From an uncultured Mycoplasmatota bacterium (GTDB taxonomy: Bacteria > Bacillota_I > Bacilli_A > RF39 > UBA660): a stretch of 47,203 nt of DNA. Made by a program: the position numbers and the translations under genes. Where the stretch lies: positions 1 through 47,203 of the forward strand of contig URUT01000006.1 in NCBI GenBank assembly GCA_900551105.1, read 5' to 3'. Positions 1 through 8,341 of this stretch are shown here, in pieces. The stretch's first letter is position 1, and every line of letters begins with the position of its first letter. The notes below the pieces were generated by a model, which saw nothing but the letters and a program-made list of their open reading frames with translations, ran no database searches and was not told the DNA's origin.

Positions 1-1220
1 CAAAGAAGGTAAAATATAGTGAAGGATTGAGCACATTAAAAGGTAAGTATATGGTAAGTTCAGCGTATGATTACTCTGATGTACTATCTGATACTGATGA
101 ACTGCTTGAAACCACAAATAAGAAGCAACTACTTTTGATAAGAGAAACTAGTGCAGATGGATTTACGTATAGTAAAATATCTGGTGGAATGAAAGCATTC
201 CCTGAAGAGACTGAGGCAGTTATGGCAAGTACAGCTGATGATTATGGTACGAGCTACTATTTTAGAGGAGCAGTAGAAAACAATTATGTAGAGTTTGCTA
301 ATAAATGCTGGAGAATTGTAAGAGTAACTGGCGATGGTTCAATAAAGTTAGCACTTTTCAATAATAATGCAAATGGAAAAACTAATCCATGTGCAGAAGC
401 TAATGATAGTGGTGATGCGGCAATCATTGGTGAAAGCAAATTTAACTATGCTTATGGCGATAATGCATTTGTTGGATTAATGTATGGTAATGTTGGATGC
501 TCCGATGGGACATCCGCTAATCAAAGCGCTTGTACCAGTGCTGGAGGTACGTGGACTGCTTCAACATCATACGCTAATGCTCATGCCAATATCAATAAAA
601 GTACAATATTAAAGTATTTAGAAGAATGGTATGATAATAATATTGCTACTTATGATAATTATATTGCTGATACGATATGGTGTAATGATAAGAGTACTGT
701 AAAAAATACAACATTTGACCCTTGGGGACTAGGGACAATAGGTACAAATTATGGTTATGGATTAAATGTTAATTATTATGGAACTACCAAGAGAATAATG
801 GAAAATGACGATCTTCTTTTAGCTGGTAGCCCAACTCTAGTTTGTCCAAACGATGATTTAGGCGGCAAGTTATCAAAATATACTATAAGTGATAAAACAT
901 ATGGTAATGGAGCGTTAGATAAAAAGATCGGATTACTTACTGCAGATGAAGTAGTATATGCAGGTGGTGGCCATGATGTTAACTTTAGTTATTATTTATT
1001 AAAAAATACTGAGAACTGGTTTTGGTGGGCTTTGTCTCCGGGCGACTTTGATGGCGATTACGCTAGCGTTTGGGATGTTGATGGCAACGGCGGCGAACTT
1101 GGCGGCGACCTCGTTTTCAATGACTACGGCTTCGGCGTACGTCCCTCTCTATCTCTTGTCTCTTCAACCAAAGTAACTGGTTCAGGTATAGCAACAAATC
1201 CTTACAAAATAGTTTCGTGA
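1..1220 (+). CDS. DGR-type variable surface protein, 5' end cut by window edge
   Basis: The reading frame is open from base 3 to a TGA at 1218-1220, so the N-terminus lies outside the window. The protein is a paralogue of the one at 36320-38248: both share a block reading DDYGTSYYFRGAV, then FANKCWRIVRV, an NKSTIL segment, a WCNDK segment and the end GVRPSLSL/NPYKIVS. The C-terminal part has the WW-x-LSP and VRPS landmarks seen in C-type-lectin-fold (FGE-like) domains that DGRs diversify. By analogy with its paralogue it is probably a surface-anchored binding protein, but its anchor is not visible here. The ligand is unknown. The C-terminal coding stretch is far more GC-rich than the rest (see 1030-1160). 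Confidence 0.8.
   Translation, partial: KKVKYSEGLSTLKGKYMVSSAYDYSDVLSDTDELLETTNKKQLLLIRETSADGFTYSKISGGMKAFPEETEAVMASTADDYGTSYYFRGAVENNYVEFANKCWRIVRVTGDGSIKLALFNNNANGKTNPCAEANDSGDAAIIGESKFNYAYGDNAFVGLMYGNVGCSDGTSANQSACTSAGGTWTASTSYANAHANINKSTILKYLEEWYDNNIATYDNYIADTIWCNDKSTVKNTTFDPWGLGTIGTNYGYGLNVNYYGTTKRIMENDDLLLAGSPTLVCPNDDLGGKLSKYTISDKTYGNGALDKKIGLLTADEVVYAGGGHDVNFSYYLLKNTENWFWWALSPGDFDGDYASVWDVDGNGGELGGDLVFNDYGFGVRPSLSLVSSTKVTGSGIATNPYKIVS
1030..1160 (+). other. Candidate DGR variable region (VR1)
   Basis: By hand count 62 of 110 bases in 1031-1140 are G or C, in a strongly A+T-rich gene. The codons are mostly of the form NNC (ggc, gac, agc, aac, tac, ttc), as expected if AAC codons of a template repeat were randomised at adenines by a mutagenic reverse transcriptase. 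The region sits between the conserved LSP and VRPS motifs of the C-lectin-like domain. No template repeat or reverse transcriptase is in this window, so the DGR machinery would have to act in trans. Confidence 0.65.
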
Positions 1221-1247
1221 ATAGACTAGTTTTATTCACGTTTTTTT
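1216..1247 (+). terminator. Intrinsic terminator of the DGR-type target gene
   Basis: Perfect 8-bp stem cgtgaata/tattcacg (1216-1223 and 1233-1240) followed by seven T residues. The 5' arm overlaps the stop codon at 1218-1220. Confidence 0.85.
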
Positions 1248-1249
1248 AT

Positions 1250-1255
1250 TATAAT
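1250..1255 (+). promoter_or_regulatory. Probable -10 box of the RluA-type gene, near-leaderless start
   Basis: TATAAT lies directly after the upstream terminator and only 9 nt before the first ATG (1265). Transcription would start within a few bases of the start codon. No -35 or Shine-Dalgarno sequence is evident. Confidence 0.4.
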
Positions 1256-1264
1256 ATACCTGTG

Positions 1265-1909
1265 ATGTCTATGAAAAAACTAAAAATATTATATGAAGAT
1301 AAAAACATTTTAATAATAAATAAAGAACCCAAAATTCTCACTATTAGTGATGGCAAGACCAATAATACGCTATACAACGAAGTCTACGATTATTTACATA
1401 AGAAAAATCAAAAAGTATTTATCGTCCATAGGCTTGATAAAGAAACTAGTGGTTTAATCATATTTGCTAAAAATGAAGAAACAAAAAATTACTTTCAAGA
1501 TAACTGGTCTAAAGTCACTCGTAAATATTATGGAGTAGTGGAAGGTAAAATGAATAAGCCAGGCACGATTAAAGAATATCTAACTGAAGATAAAACCTTA
1601 AAAACTTATGCTACTACCAAAGATAAGGGTAAACTTGCTATAACTAATTATGAAATATTAGATAGTACCAAAGCTTACACCCTTTTAGATATTGAAATAC
1701 TTACTGGTAGAAAAAATCAAATTAGAGTAGGACTTGCTAATTTAAAGCATCCATTAACTGGTGATAAAAAATATGGTGCAACTAAAAACCCCATAAACCG
1801 CCTAGCACTTCATGCATACTATCTAAAATTTACACATCCAAAAACTAAAGAAATAATTGAAATTAAAGATGATATTCCTAAACTATTTAAACAAATCTTT
1901 ACTAAATAA
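1265..1909 (+). CDS. RluA-family pseudouridine synthase
   Basis: This protein isomerises uridine to pseudouridine in rRNA or tRNA. It has the RluA-family core: LYEDKNILIINKEP near the N-terminus, the catalytic-loop motif HRLDKETSG with its Asp, and a later TGRKNQIRVGLA segment. At about 214 residues it has no N-terminal S4 domain, so it is a minimal RluA/RluD-type enzyme and the exact target position cannot be assigned. Start choice: ATG at 1265 (or 1271). A start further upstream would run through the preceding terminator. There is no SD sequence, and a TATAAT box sits just before it, which suggests a leaderless or near-leaderless mRNA. It ends 9 bp before the convergent ZIP gene. Confidence 0.88.
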   Translation: MSMKKLKILYEDKNILIINKEPKILTISDGKTNNTLYNEVYDYLHKKNQKVFIVHRLDKETSGLIIFAKNEETKNYFQDNWSKVTRKYYGVVEGKMNKPGTIKEYLTEDKTLKTYATTKDKGKLAITNYEILDSTKAYTLLDIEILTGRKNQIRVGLANLKHPLTGDKKYGATKNPINRLALHAYYLKFTHPKTKEIIEIKDDIPKLFKQIFTK

Positions 1910-1918
1910 AAAAAGATA

Positions 1919-2683
1919 TTACCCTAAGGAAACATCTAATATCATCATTACAATAAATCCAATAATTACATAAAGGGCCATAAGCTCTTTTTTCTTATTA
2001 TTCATACATTCAGGAATTAGTTCATTAATAATTACATATAGCATAGCTCCACCCGCAAAAGCAAGAAGAATAGGCAATACACACTGCATTTTAACAACAA
2101 TCAAAGCTCCAATAACAGCCGCAATTGGCTCAGGTAGGGCAGATATACTACCAATAAAGAAAGCCTTTAACTTAGAATAACCTTTATTATATAACGGAAA
2201 ACTAATTGCTGATCCTTCAGGAAAATTTTGTATGCCAATGCCAATAGCTAAGCTCACTGCTCCCATAAGTGCTGCATGACTATGGTTAAAAAATAAACTA
2301 CCAAATGCAACCCCAATGGCCATTCCCTCAGGAATATTGTGAACTGTAATTGATAGAATTAAACTATTTATCTTTTTAGAACTATTTAAATTAATCTTTG
2401 ATATTCCAAAAAGTAGTAAAGCTCCCATTAATAAACTTACTGAAATAATAATCGGACCTAACTTTAACTCACCACCGTAATCAAGAGCTGGCACTACTAA
2501 AGAAAATATACTAGAAGCTATCATAATTCCCGCAGACAAACTGATAAATTTTGTCATTAAATTATCATTAATATTTTTAAATAAAAAGATTGTAGCTGCT
2601 CCAAGTGTCGTAATTAAAAACGTAATTATTCCCATAATTAATGACTGTAAAATTGGATTTAATTCACTAAAAAAACTTATCAT
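1919..2683 (-). CDS. ZIP-family divalent metal (zinc) transporter
   Basis: This is an integral membrane transporter of about 254 residues with around eight hydrophobic segments. The two metal-site motifs of the ZIP family are present: HNIPEG in TM4 and QNFPEG in TM5. Together these give the His/Asn/Glu ligands of the binuclear metal site. It most resembles the ZupT/GufA branch, which imports zinc and sometimes iron or manganese. It lies downstream of and co-directional with the RNase J gene (30-bp gap). A terminator-like hairpin covers the first codons, so expression may need readthrough or its own promoter. A later Met at about residue 17 is an alternative start. Confidence 0.85.
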   Translation of the reverse strand: MISFFSELNPILQSLIMGIITFLITTLGAATIFLFKNINDNLMTKFISLSAGIMIASSIFSLVVPALDYGGELKLGPIIISVSLLMGALLLFGISKINLNSSKKINSLILSITVHNIPEGMAIGVAFGSLFFNHSHAALMGAVSLAIGIGIQNFPEGSAISFPLYNKGYSKLKAFFIGSISALPEPIAAVIGALIVVKMQCVLPILLAFAGGAMLYVIINELIPECMNNKKKELMALYVIIGFIVMMILDVSLG

Positions 2684-2703
2684 ACTCTATAATATGATAA
2701 GTT
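2669..2703 (-). terminator. Hairpin plus T-run overlapping the ZIP start codon
   Basis: On the minus strand an 11-bp perfect stem (aacttatcata/tatgataagtt, 8-nt loop) is followed by seven T residues. It begins 11 bp after the RNase J stop codon and includes the ZIP ATG at 2683-2681. It is either the RNase J terminator or an attenuator or start-codon sequestering structure for the transporter. Confidence 0.65.
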
Positions 2704-2713
2704 AAAAATTATG

Positions 2714-4387
2714 TTAAATATTTTCTCTTACTTCCATAATAACTGGTAATATAATTGGCCTTCTACCAGTAAGTTCATTAATAAATGGATTAAGTTCTAA
2801 AATAATTTGATTCTTTAAATCTACATAATTATAAGAATTTTTAATAGCTTTAACCACAATCTCTGAAACTTTATTTTCTATCTTTGATAATAGTTCTGCA
2901 TTTTCATTAACTAACACAAAGCCTCTAGTAGTAATATTAGGTTTTATCAAAAGTTCTCTAGTTAAAGGGTTAATATTAAGTATTGTAACAAGAATTCCAT
3001 CTTGACTCATTAGTTTACGATCTTTAATAACAACTGAACCAATATCACCAATTCTAGAACCATCTACATAAACATCACCAGCTTGAACTCTTTTACCAAG
3101 TCTAGCACCATCTTTAGTAAGTTCTACGGTATCACCATTCTTACAAATGAAAATGTTTTCTTTAGGAATACCACAATCAACTGCTAAATCACCATGTGTT
3201 TTAAGCATACGATACTCACCATGCATTGGCATAAAATACTGTGGCTTAATAATTCTAAGCATCCATTTTTGTTCTTCTTGCTTAGCATGTCCCGATGTAT
3301 GAATATCTGATAATTCAGTATTTGTATAAACCTTAACACCTTTTAAATATAACTTATTAATTATTCTATTTATAGAAGCCCTATTTCCTGGGATTGGACT
3401 AGATGAAAATACAACGATATCATCAGGAATTAACTCAATTTGTTTATGGGTTCCATTAGCAATTCTAGAAAGTGCTGCAAGTGGTTCGCCTTGTGATCCA
3501 GTACATAAAATACAAATTTGATGTTTTTTTAAATTCTTAGCTTCATTAGGTTCAATAAAGATTGTCTTATCAGTTATTAAGTTGTTTTTTAGAGCTATTT
3601 CTTTAGCAGTCTCCATAGAACGACCAAATGTAACTATCTTACGATTATTCTTTCTGCAAGTCTCAACAATATGTTTAATACGATAAATATTAGAAGCAAA
3701 TGTCGCTAGAATAATTCTCGAATTATGTTTAGCAAATACATCACTTAAAGCTTCATCAACGCAAGATTCACTTGCCGAAAACCCAGGGCTTAGTGCATTC
3801 GTACTATCACTTAAAAGTAACTTTACGCCCTCACTACCTAAAGCCGCCATCTTATGAATATCAGCCATTGGTCCAATTGGTGTTAAATCAAACTTAAAAT
3901 CTCCAGTTTCAAATATTATACCATTAGGTGTTTTAATTACTATCGCAAAACTATCAGGAATAGAGTGGGTAGTAGTAACAAAAGAAATCTCAAAATGTTT
4001 ATACTTAAACACACTATCTTTATCATAAATTTCTAAATTTTTATAATTGACATTTCTATCTGCAAACTTATTTCTAATTAAATCACAAGCAATTCTTGGG
4101 GCATAAATAACTGGAATATTGACATTTTGTAAAAGAAAAGTAATACCACCAATATGATCCTCATGACCATGCGTAATAAATAAAGCTTTAATCTTATTTT
4201 CATTCTGTTTTAAATAAGTAACATCTTGTATTACATAATCAATTCCAAGTAAATCTCCTTCTGGAAACATAACTCCAGCATCAATAATAATAATTTCATT
4301 TTCATGTTCAACGACATACATATTTTTGCCAACTTCACCAAGTCCGCCCAATGCAAAAATAGTCGTAACTTTCTCGTTATTCTTCAT
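2714..4387 (-). CDS. rnj: Ribonuclease J
   Basis: RNase J is a metallo-beta-lactamase/beta-CASP nuclease with 5'-to-3' exo- and endonuclease activity, central to mRNA turnover and rRNA maturation in Firmicutes. The zinc motif HGHEDHIGG is at residues 73-81. Further ligands lie in TTTHSIPDS and GDFKFD, and the beta-CASP segment contains TGSQGEP. The length (557 aa) is normal for the family. It cannot be assigned to J1 or J2 from this alone. The start is well supported by AAGGAGGAAT before ATG at 4387. It has its own sigma-A promoter and probably ends at the hairpin 2669-2703. Confidence 0.95.
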   Translation of the reverse strand: MKNNEKVTTIFALGGLGEVGKNMYVVEHENEIIIIDAGVMFPEGDLLGIDYVIQDVTYLKQNENKIKALFITHGHEDHIGGITFLLQNVNIPVIYAPRIACDLIRNKFADRNVNYKNLEIYDKDSVFKYKHFEISFVTTTHSIPDSFAIVIKTPNGIIFETGDFKFDLTPIGPMADIHKMAALGSEGVKLLLSDSTNALSPGFSASESCVDEALSDVFAKHNSRIILATFASNIYRIKHIVETCRKNNRKIVTFGRSMETAKEIALKNNLITDKTIFIEPNEAKNLKKHQICILCTGSQGEPLAALSRIANGTHKQIELIPDDIVVFSSSPIPGNRASINRIINKLYLKGVKVYTNTELSDIHTSGHAKQEEQKWMLRIIKPQYFMPMHGEYRMLKTHGDLAVDCGIPKENIFICKNGDTVELTKDGARLGKRVQAGDVYVDGSRIGDIGSVVIKDRKLMSQDGILVTILNINPLTRELLIKPNITTRGFVLVNENAELLSKIENKVSEIVVKAIKNSYNYVDLKNQIILELNPFINELTGRRPIILPVIMEVRENI

Positions 4388-4435
4388 TAATATTCCTCCT
4401 TAAAAATAATTGAAAAGTTTCATTTCGTATGTCTA

Positions 4436-4464
4436 ATTATAATATAAAATAACGATTTTGTCTA
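4436..4464 (-). promoter_or_regulatory. Sigma-A promoter of the RNase J gene
   Basis: On the minus strand TAGACA (4464-4459), a 17-bp spacer and TATAAT (4441-4436) lie about 50 bp upstream of the start codon. Confidence 0.75.
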
Positions 4465-4563
4465 GTAGGGTAGTCTTCTTTACAGTTCTCTTATCAAAAA
4501 AATTAAAAATAAAAAAAGGAAATAGCTATTCTTCTTACAACAATAACTAATGAGGAGGAAAAG

Positions 4564-5904
4564 ATGAAAAATTTTATATTAATAATAATTTTATTACTAC
4601 CAGTAAATATTTATGCTAAAGAATATTATACAAATTATATTTATGAGAAAGAAAGCCCCATAAAAGAAACCGAAAGCGACCTTATTAAAATTGAAAAATC
4701 AAGATTATATGCAAACTATCAAATTATTAAAGAAGATTTAGGTTATCAATTAGAGAAAAATTGTCATGAAACAATAGATTATGAAGATTCTAAAATAATA
4801 AAAGAATATAATAACTTTGACATTTATGGAAGTGGAGAAACAACAAATGCCCTTTTAGGAGCCGATGATACAATAAGATATATAATTCTAAGAAACTATC
4901 CATATCAAAATTTAAATAAAAGAATTAATATATCAAATATTGAAGTATCATCTAAAGAAACAAATATAGAATATAATTCTTTTAATGATGTTGAATATAA
5001 AGACCAAAAATTCTTTTTAATTCTAGATTTAAAAAAAGAGTATCATTTAAATGATCTAAATATAGTTATCTTCTATGACGACGTTTTTGATGAAGATTTT
5101 GTTTACACTCTTGATTTTTCTAAGAAAAAACTTCCACCATATTTAGGATACATATATAAAATTGAAACCAAGAAAAACTCTAACATGACTAATTTAGAAT
5201 TTTATAATCTTGATGAATTTAACCAAATAATTAAAACATCTCCATCACTAATTTCTAATCCTTCAGATAATTCAGTATCATATTATTATAATGAGTCTAA
5301 AATATTTAAATGTACTAAAGAAGAAATAATTTATAGTGAAAATTACACGGAAACCCCACCAAAAAATTATTATCAAGATAAAGAAAAATATCAAGATATT
5401 TATAAATACTATAAAAGAGAAGTTTTTAATATTAAAGATGAAATAAATAGTGTAGAAGATTACATTACATTAATAAATTCAAGTTTACCAAGTAGTAAAT
5501 ATCAAATTGAAACTAATTTAGATATAACTAAAGAAGGAACATATCTTATTAAAATCAATTATTTAGATAATGCTATATATCACAAAGTAAAACTTAACCA
5601 AAAAATAATTAATATTCCAAAAGAAATAATTAGTTTACCAAACATCGTTGTAAATAAAGAGATAACTAAACCCCAAATTAAACAAGAAAATGTTAAAAAT
5701 AATCAGTCTAAAAAATTATTGGTAAATAAAACTGAAGATAAAAAAATAATAACAACTACCATAAAAACTTCCGAAAATACCCCAAAAGTACTACAAAAAG
5801 AAAGTAAGATTGAAAGTCATTATATATGTATTTTAATTAATATTTTACTCTTATTTGTCTTAATTATTCAAAAAATAAAAACTAGTTTTGTCGAATCTGT
5901 ATAA
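4564..5904 (+). CDS. Exported, C-terminally membrane-anchored protein of unknown function
   Basis: I do not recognise a family. The 446-residue product starts with a short signal peptide (Lys-Asn then a hydrophobic run ending in a YAKE cleavage-like site). A large polar extracellular part rich in Tyr, Asn and Lys follows, then a Lys/Thr-rich linker near residues 365-420, and one transmembrane helix followed by basic residues at the C-terminus. This topology suggests a surface or forespore-membrane protein. A strong SD (GAGGAGG) precedes ATG at 4564. It lies just upstream of the spoIIA/sigF locus, where dacF sits in Bacillus, but it has no penicillin-binding motifs. A sporulation role is only inferred from position. 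Confidence 0.7.
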   Translation: MKNFILIIILLLPVNIYAKEYYTNYIYEKESPIKETESDLIKIEKSRLYANYQIIKEDLGYQLEKNCHETIDYEDSKIIKEYNNFDIYGSGETTNALLGADDTIRYIILRNYPYQNLNKRINISNIEVSSKETNIEYNSFNDVEYKDQKFFLILDLKKEYHLNDLNIVIFYDDVFDEDFVYTLDFSKKKLPPYLGYIYKIETKKNSNMTNLEFYNLDEFNQIIKTSPSLISNPSDNSVSYYYNESKIFKCTKEEIIYSENYTETPPKNYYQDKEKYQDIYKYYKREVFNIKDEINSVEDYITLINSSLPSSKYQIETNLDITKEGTYLIKINYLDNAIYHKVKLNQKIINIPKEIISLPNIVVNKEITKPQIKQENVKNNQSKKLLVNKTEDKKIITTTIKTSENTPKVLQKESKIESHYICILINILLLFVLIIQKIKTSFVESV

Positions 5905-5947
5905 ACTAAATACTATTATACTTATAGTAAATTGCAAGGAGATGAGT

Positions 5948-6265
5948 ATGTTAAAAATAAATATGGAGTATCGTAAAGGCGTTTTATTTGTAAGATTATT
6001 TGGAGAACTTACTAAATATACATATAAAAGTCTTAACGATTACTTAATACCAGTAATCAAAAATCAAGGAATAAAATATATTGTATACAATATTCAAAAT
6101 ATTAATAAAATAGATATTTATGGTAAAGAATGTCTTTATGAAGGCATTGAAGCTACTAGAAAAAATTTAGGAAATGGACTTATATGTTCTAGTAATATTA
6201 AATTTAAAGAAAATTATGAAGTAACTGAAAGTGAACTTACTGCATTACAAAAAATAATAATATAG
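5948..6265 (+). CDS. spoIIAA: SpoIIAA-like STAS-domain protein lacking the phosphorylated serine
   Basis: The protein (about 106 aa) aligns with SpoIIAA, the anti-anti-sigma factor that frees sigma-F: GVLFVRLFGEL matches the VLCIRLTGEL strand and KYIVYNIQNI matches HIVLNLEDL. At the regulatory site, where SpoIIAA has DSSGLG with the phosphorylated Ser58, this protein has DIYGKE, so both serines are gone. Start choice: ATG at 5948 because AAGGAG lies 6 nt upstream; ATG at 5942 overlaps that SD. sigF follows after 9 bp with no spoIIAB between them. The family assignment rests on weak similarity plus synteny. The sigma-F switch must work differently here or use distant genes. Confidence 0.7.
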   Translation: MLKINMEYRKGVLFVRLFGELTKYTYKSLNDYLIPVIKNQGIKYIVYNIQNINKIDIYGKECLYEGIEATRKNLGNGLICSSNIKFKENYEVTESELTALQKIII

Positions 6266-6274
6266 GGTGATAAT

Positions 6275-6925
6275 ATGGAAGAATATGAGCTGATTCAAAA
6301 ATATGAAAAATTAATATATAAGATTGCTAAGAAATTTTATAATGTTGAGTTAGATGATTTATATCAAGCAGGATGTATAGGTTTAATAAAAGCTTATCGT
6401 AATTATGATGCTAGTGTTAATGATAACTTTATTAACTTTGCTTATAAGTATATCTTTGGTGAAATGTATGAATTAGCTAACAAAAGCAGGGATATTAAAT
6501 TAAATAAAGCTTACTTAAAACTTTATAAAAAGATTGAAGAAGCAAGAATGCATTTAGCTTCAATTAATGGAAAAATGCCATCTAATACTGAACTTTGTCT
6601 TTATTTAGAAATAGATGAAAGCTTATATTATGAAGTAGTAACTTTAACTACAAAAATGATGAGTATTGATGATGAATTTGCTACTTTAAATGGTAACTTA
6701 TCTATTAAAGAATGTATTGGTAAAGAAGAAAACTGGGATAATCAAATTTTAGTAAACGACTCACTAGCTTCTTTAGACGATATGGAAAGAAAAGTAATTA
6801 AAATAAGATACTTTGAAGATTTAACACAAGCTCAAACAGCATCAGCCCTAGGTATTAGTCAAGTTAAAGTATCTAGAATAGAACAAAAAGGTAAACAAAA
6901 GATTAAAAGTTACTTTGCTGCATAA
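6275..6925 (+). CDS. sigF: RNA polymerase sporulation sigma factor SigF
   Basis: This is a sigma-70 family factor of 216 residues for early forespore transcription. Region 2 includes DLYQAGCIGLIKAYRNYD and FINFAYKYIFGEMYE. Region 4 includes LTQAQTASALGISQVKVSRIEQKG, the helix-turn-helix typical of SigF/SigG. Immediate linkage to spoIIAA upstream and spoVAC downstream matches the spoIIA-spoVA order of Bacillus and favours SigF over SigG. An SD (AGGGTGAT) precedes ATG at 6275. The gap after the SpoIIAA-like gene is 9 bp, so the two are cotranscribed. The anti-sigma gene spoIIAB, normally between them, is missing. Confidence 0.88.
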   Translation: MEEYELIQKYEKLIYKIAKKFYNVELDDLYQAGCIGLIKAYRNYDASVNDNFINFAYKYIFGEMYELANKSRDIKLNKAYLKLYKKIEEARMHLASINGKMPSNTELCLYLEIDESLYYEVVTLTTKMMSIDDEFATLNGNLSIKECIGKEENWDNQILVNDSLASLDDMERKVIKIRYFEDLTQAQTASALGISQVKVSRIEQKGKQKIKSYFAA

Positions 6926-6949
6926 AAATTATTACTTATCCTCATAATA
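6920..6949 (+). promoter_or_regulatory. Sigma-G-type promoter of the spoVA operon
   Basis: GCATA (6920-6924), an 18-bp spacer and CATAATA (6943-6949) match the Bacillus sigma-G consensus (GHATR, 17-18 bp, CATnnTA) at every fixed position. The -35 overlaps the last codons of sigF, and the -10 lies 14 bp before the chosen spoVAC start. spoVA is a known sigma-G regulon member. Confidence 0.65.
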
Positions 6950-6963
6950 GTAGTGTGATGAAT

Positions 6964-7401
6964 ATGAATAGACAAGAATATTTAAAGATAGTAGACAAAT
7001 TAACACCAAAAGAAAATACTGGCAAAGATGCTTTAAATGCTTTTCTACTAGGAGGAACAATTGGCTTTTTAGGAGAAGGCATCAAAATGATTTTAACAAG
7101 TTGCTATCATTTAACCGTAGATGATGCTATAAGTTGGGTCTTAATAATCTTTATCTTCATAGCCTGCTTACTTACTAGCTTAGGAACATTTGATAATATA
7201 GTATCCAAATTTAAGTGTGGTCTAATTATCCCCATAACCGGCTTTGCACACTCTATTATGAGCTGTGCGCTAGATTACAAAAAAGACGGCTTAATTACTG
7301 GTATTGGTGCTAATTTCTTTAAATTAGCTGGGTGCGTCTTATTGTACGGAACTGTCAGTGGTTTTATATTTGGAATAATAAAGGTGATTATTAATGTTTA
7401 A
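6964..7401 (+). CDS. spoVAC: Stage V sporulation protein AC
   Basis: SpoVAC is a membrane subunit of the SpoVA channel, which moves Ca-dipicolinate into the forespore and out again during germination. The product (about 146 aa) has several hydrophobic segments and the family features FLLGGTIGFLGEG near the start and a GFAHSI motif in mid-protein. Start choice: ATG at 6964, with GTGATG 3 nt upstream acting as the SD; GTG at 6955 would place the SD inside the gene. The stop overlaps the spoVAD start by 8 bp, so the three spoVA genes are translationally coupled. Confidence 0.9.
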   Translation: MNRQEYLKIVDKLTPKENTGKDALNAFLLGGTIGFLGEGIKMILTSCYHLTVDDAISWVLIIFIFIACLLTSLGTFDNIVSKFKCGLIIPITGFAHSIMSCALDYKKDGLITGIGANFFKLAGCVLLYGTVSGFIFGIIKVIINV

Positions 7402-8341
7402 CTATAAAAATGTTTATATTGAAGAGTGGTTTAGTATTGTGGGCCCTAAAGCTAAAGAGACTAATTTAAAAAAATATAATTTAAGTATCAATGATTATTA
7501 TTTTAATGAAAGTACATTTGAAAAAGCTGAAGTCAAAATGCAAAAAGTTATTCTTAACTACTTTAATCGTAACTCTAAACCAAGTGTTTTAGTAGCTAGT
7601 GATTTAATGGATCAAATGACCTCATCAGCTATTGGTGCAAAAAATGTATCTATCCCTTATCTAGGATTATATAATGCATGTGCTTCTTCCGTATCAGGGC
7701 TTATCACAATTGCGAATATGTTAAGTTTTAAAAATATCAAAGATGGCTTGTTTATCACAAGTACTCATAATTTAACAGCAGGAAAACAATTTAGATTTCC
7801 CACTGAATACGGAGCGCCAGTACCAAAAAGAAGTACAATAACTGCAACTGGGGCAATTGGTATCAAACTTACTAAAAAAGAAACTAAATATAAAATAGTA
7901 AGTAGTACTCTTGGTATGGTAACTGACTCTTACATCAAGGATGCTTACAATATGGGAGCAGTTATGGCCCCAAGTGCAGTAAGAACCCTTATAGACCATT
8001 TAAAAAATCAAAACAAATCACCTGAAGATTATGACTTAGTTTTAACCGGTGATTTAGGTGAGGTTGGTAAAAAGATTTTCTTGGAACTTCTAAAAAAAGA
8101 AAATATTAAACTTAAAAATTATGAAGATGCTGGTGCTAACTTCTATCAAAAAAATGAAGCAAGTGGCGCTTCAGGACCAGCCGTATTACCATTATATTTC
8201 TTTAATAACACAATCTATAATAAAAAATATAAAAGAATTCTTTTACTAGCAACTGGATCACTACATAGTCCATTACTAGTAAATCAAAAAGAAAGTATTC
8301 CAGCAGTAACTCATGCAATAGAAATAGAGGTGTCTAAATGA
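7394..8341 (+). CDS. spoVAD: Stage V sporulation protein AD
   Basis: SpoVAD has a thiolase-like fold and binds dipicolinic acid for the SpoVA channel. The 315-residue product shows the family landmarks: VLVASDLMDQMTSSAIGA, then GLYNACASSVSGL around the former thiolase cysteine, and LTGDLGEVG in the C-terminal half. It is slightly shorter than the Bacillus protein (about 338 aa). AAGGTGAT precedes ATG at 7394, inside the spoVAC end. The stop overlaps the spoVAE start in an ATGA junction. It acts at the forespore inner membrane. Confidence 0.94.
   Translation: MFNYKNVYIEEWFSIVGPKAKETNLKKYNLSINDYYFNESTFEKAEVKMQKVILNYFNRNSKPSVLVASDLMDQMTSSAIGAKNVSIPYLGLYNACASSVSGLITIANMLSFKNIKDGLFITSTHNLTAGKQFRFPTEYGAPVPKRSTITATGAIGIKLTKKETKYKIVSSTLGMVTDSYIKDAYNMGAVMAPSAVRTLIDHLKNQNKSPEDYDLVLTGDLGEVGKKIFLELLKKENIKLKNYEDAGANFYQKNEASGASGPAVLPLYFFNNTIYNKKYKRILLLATGSLHSPLLVNQKESIPAVTHAIEIEVSK

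Noticed and set aside
7772..7999. Minus-strand reading frame inside spoVAD
   Set aside because: Shadow of a well-supported gene; no SD, unusual composition and no recognisable protein features. The same applies to other antisense frames in mraY, spoVE, gap and aspS.
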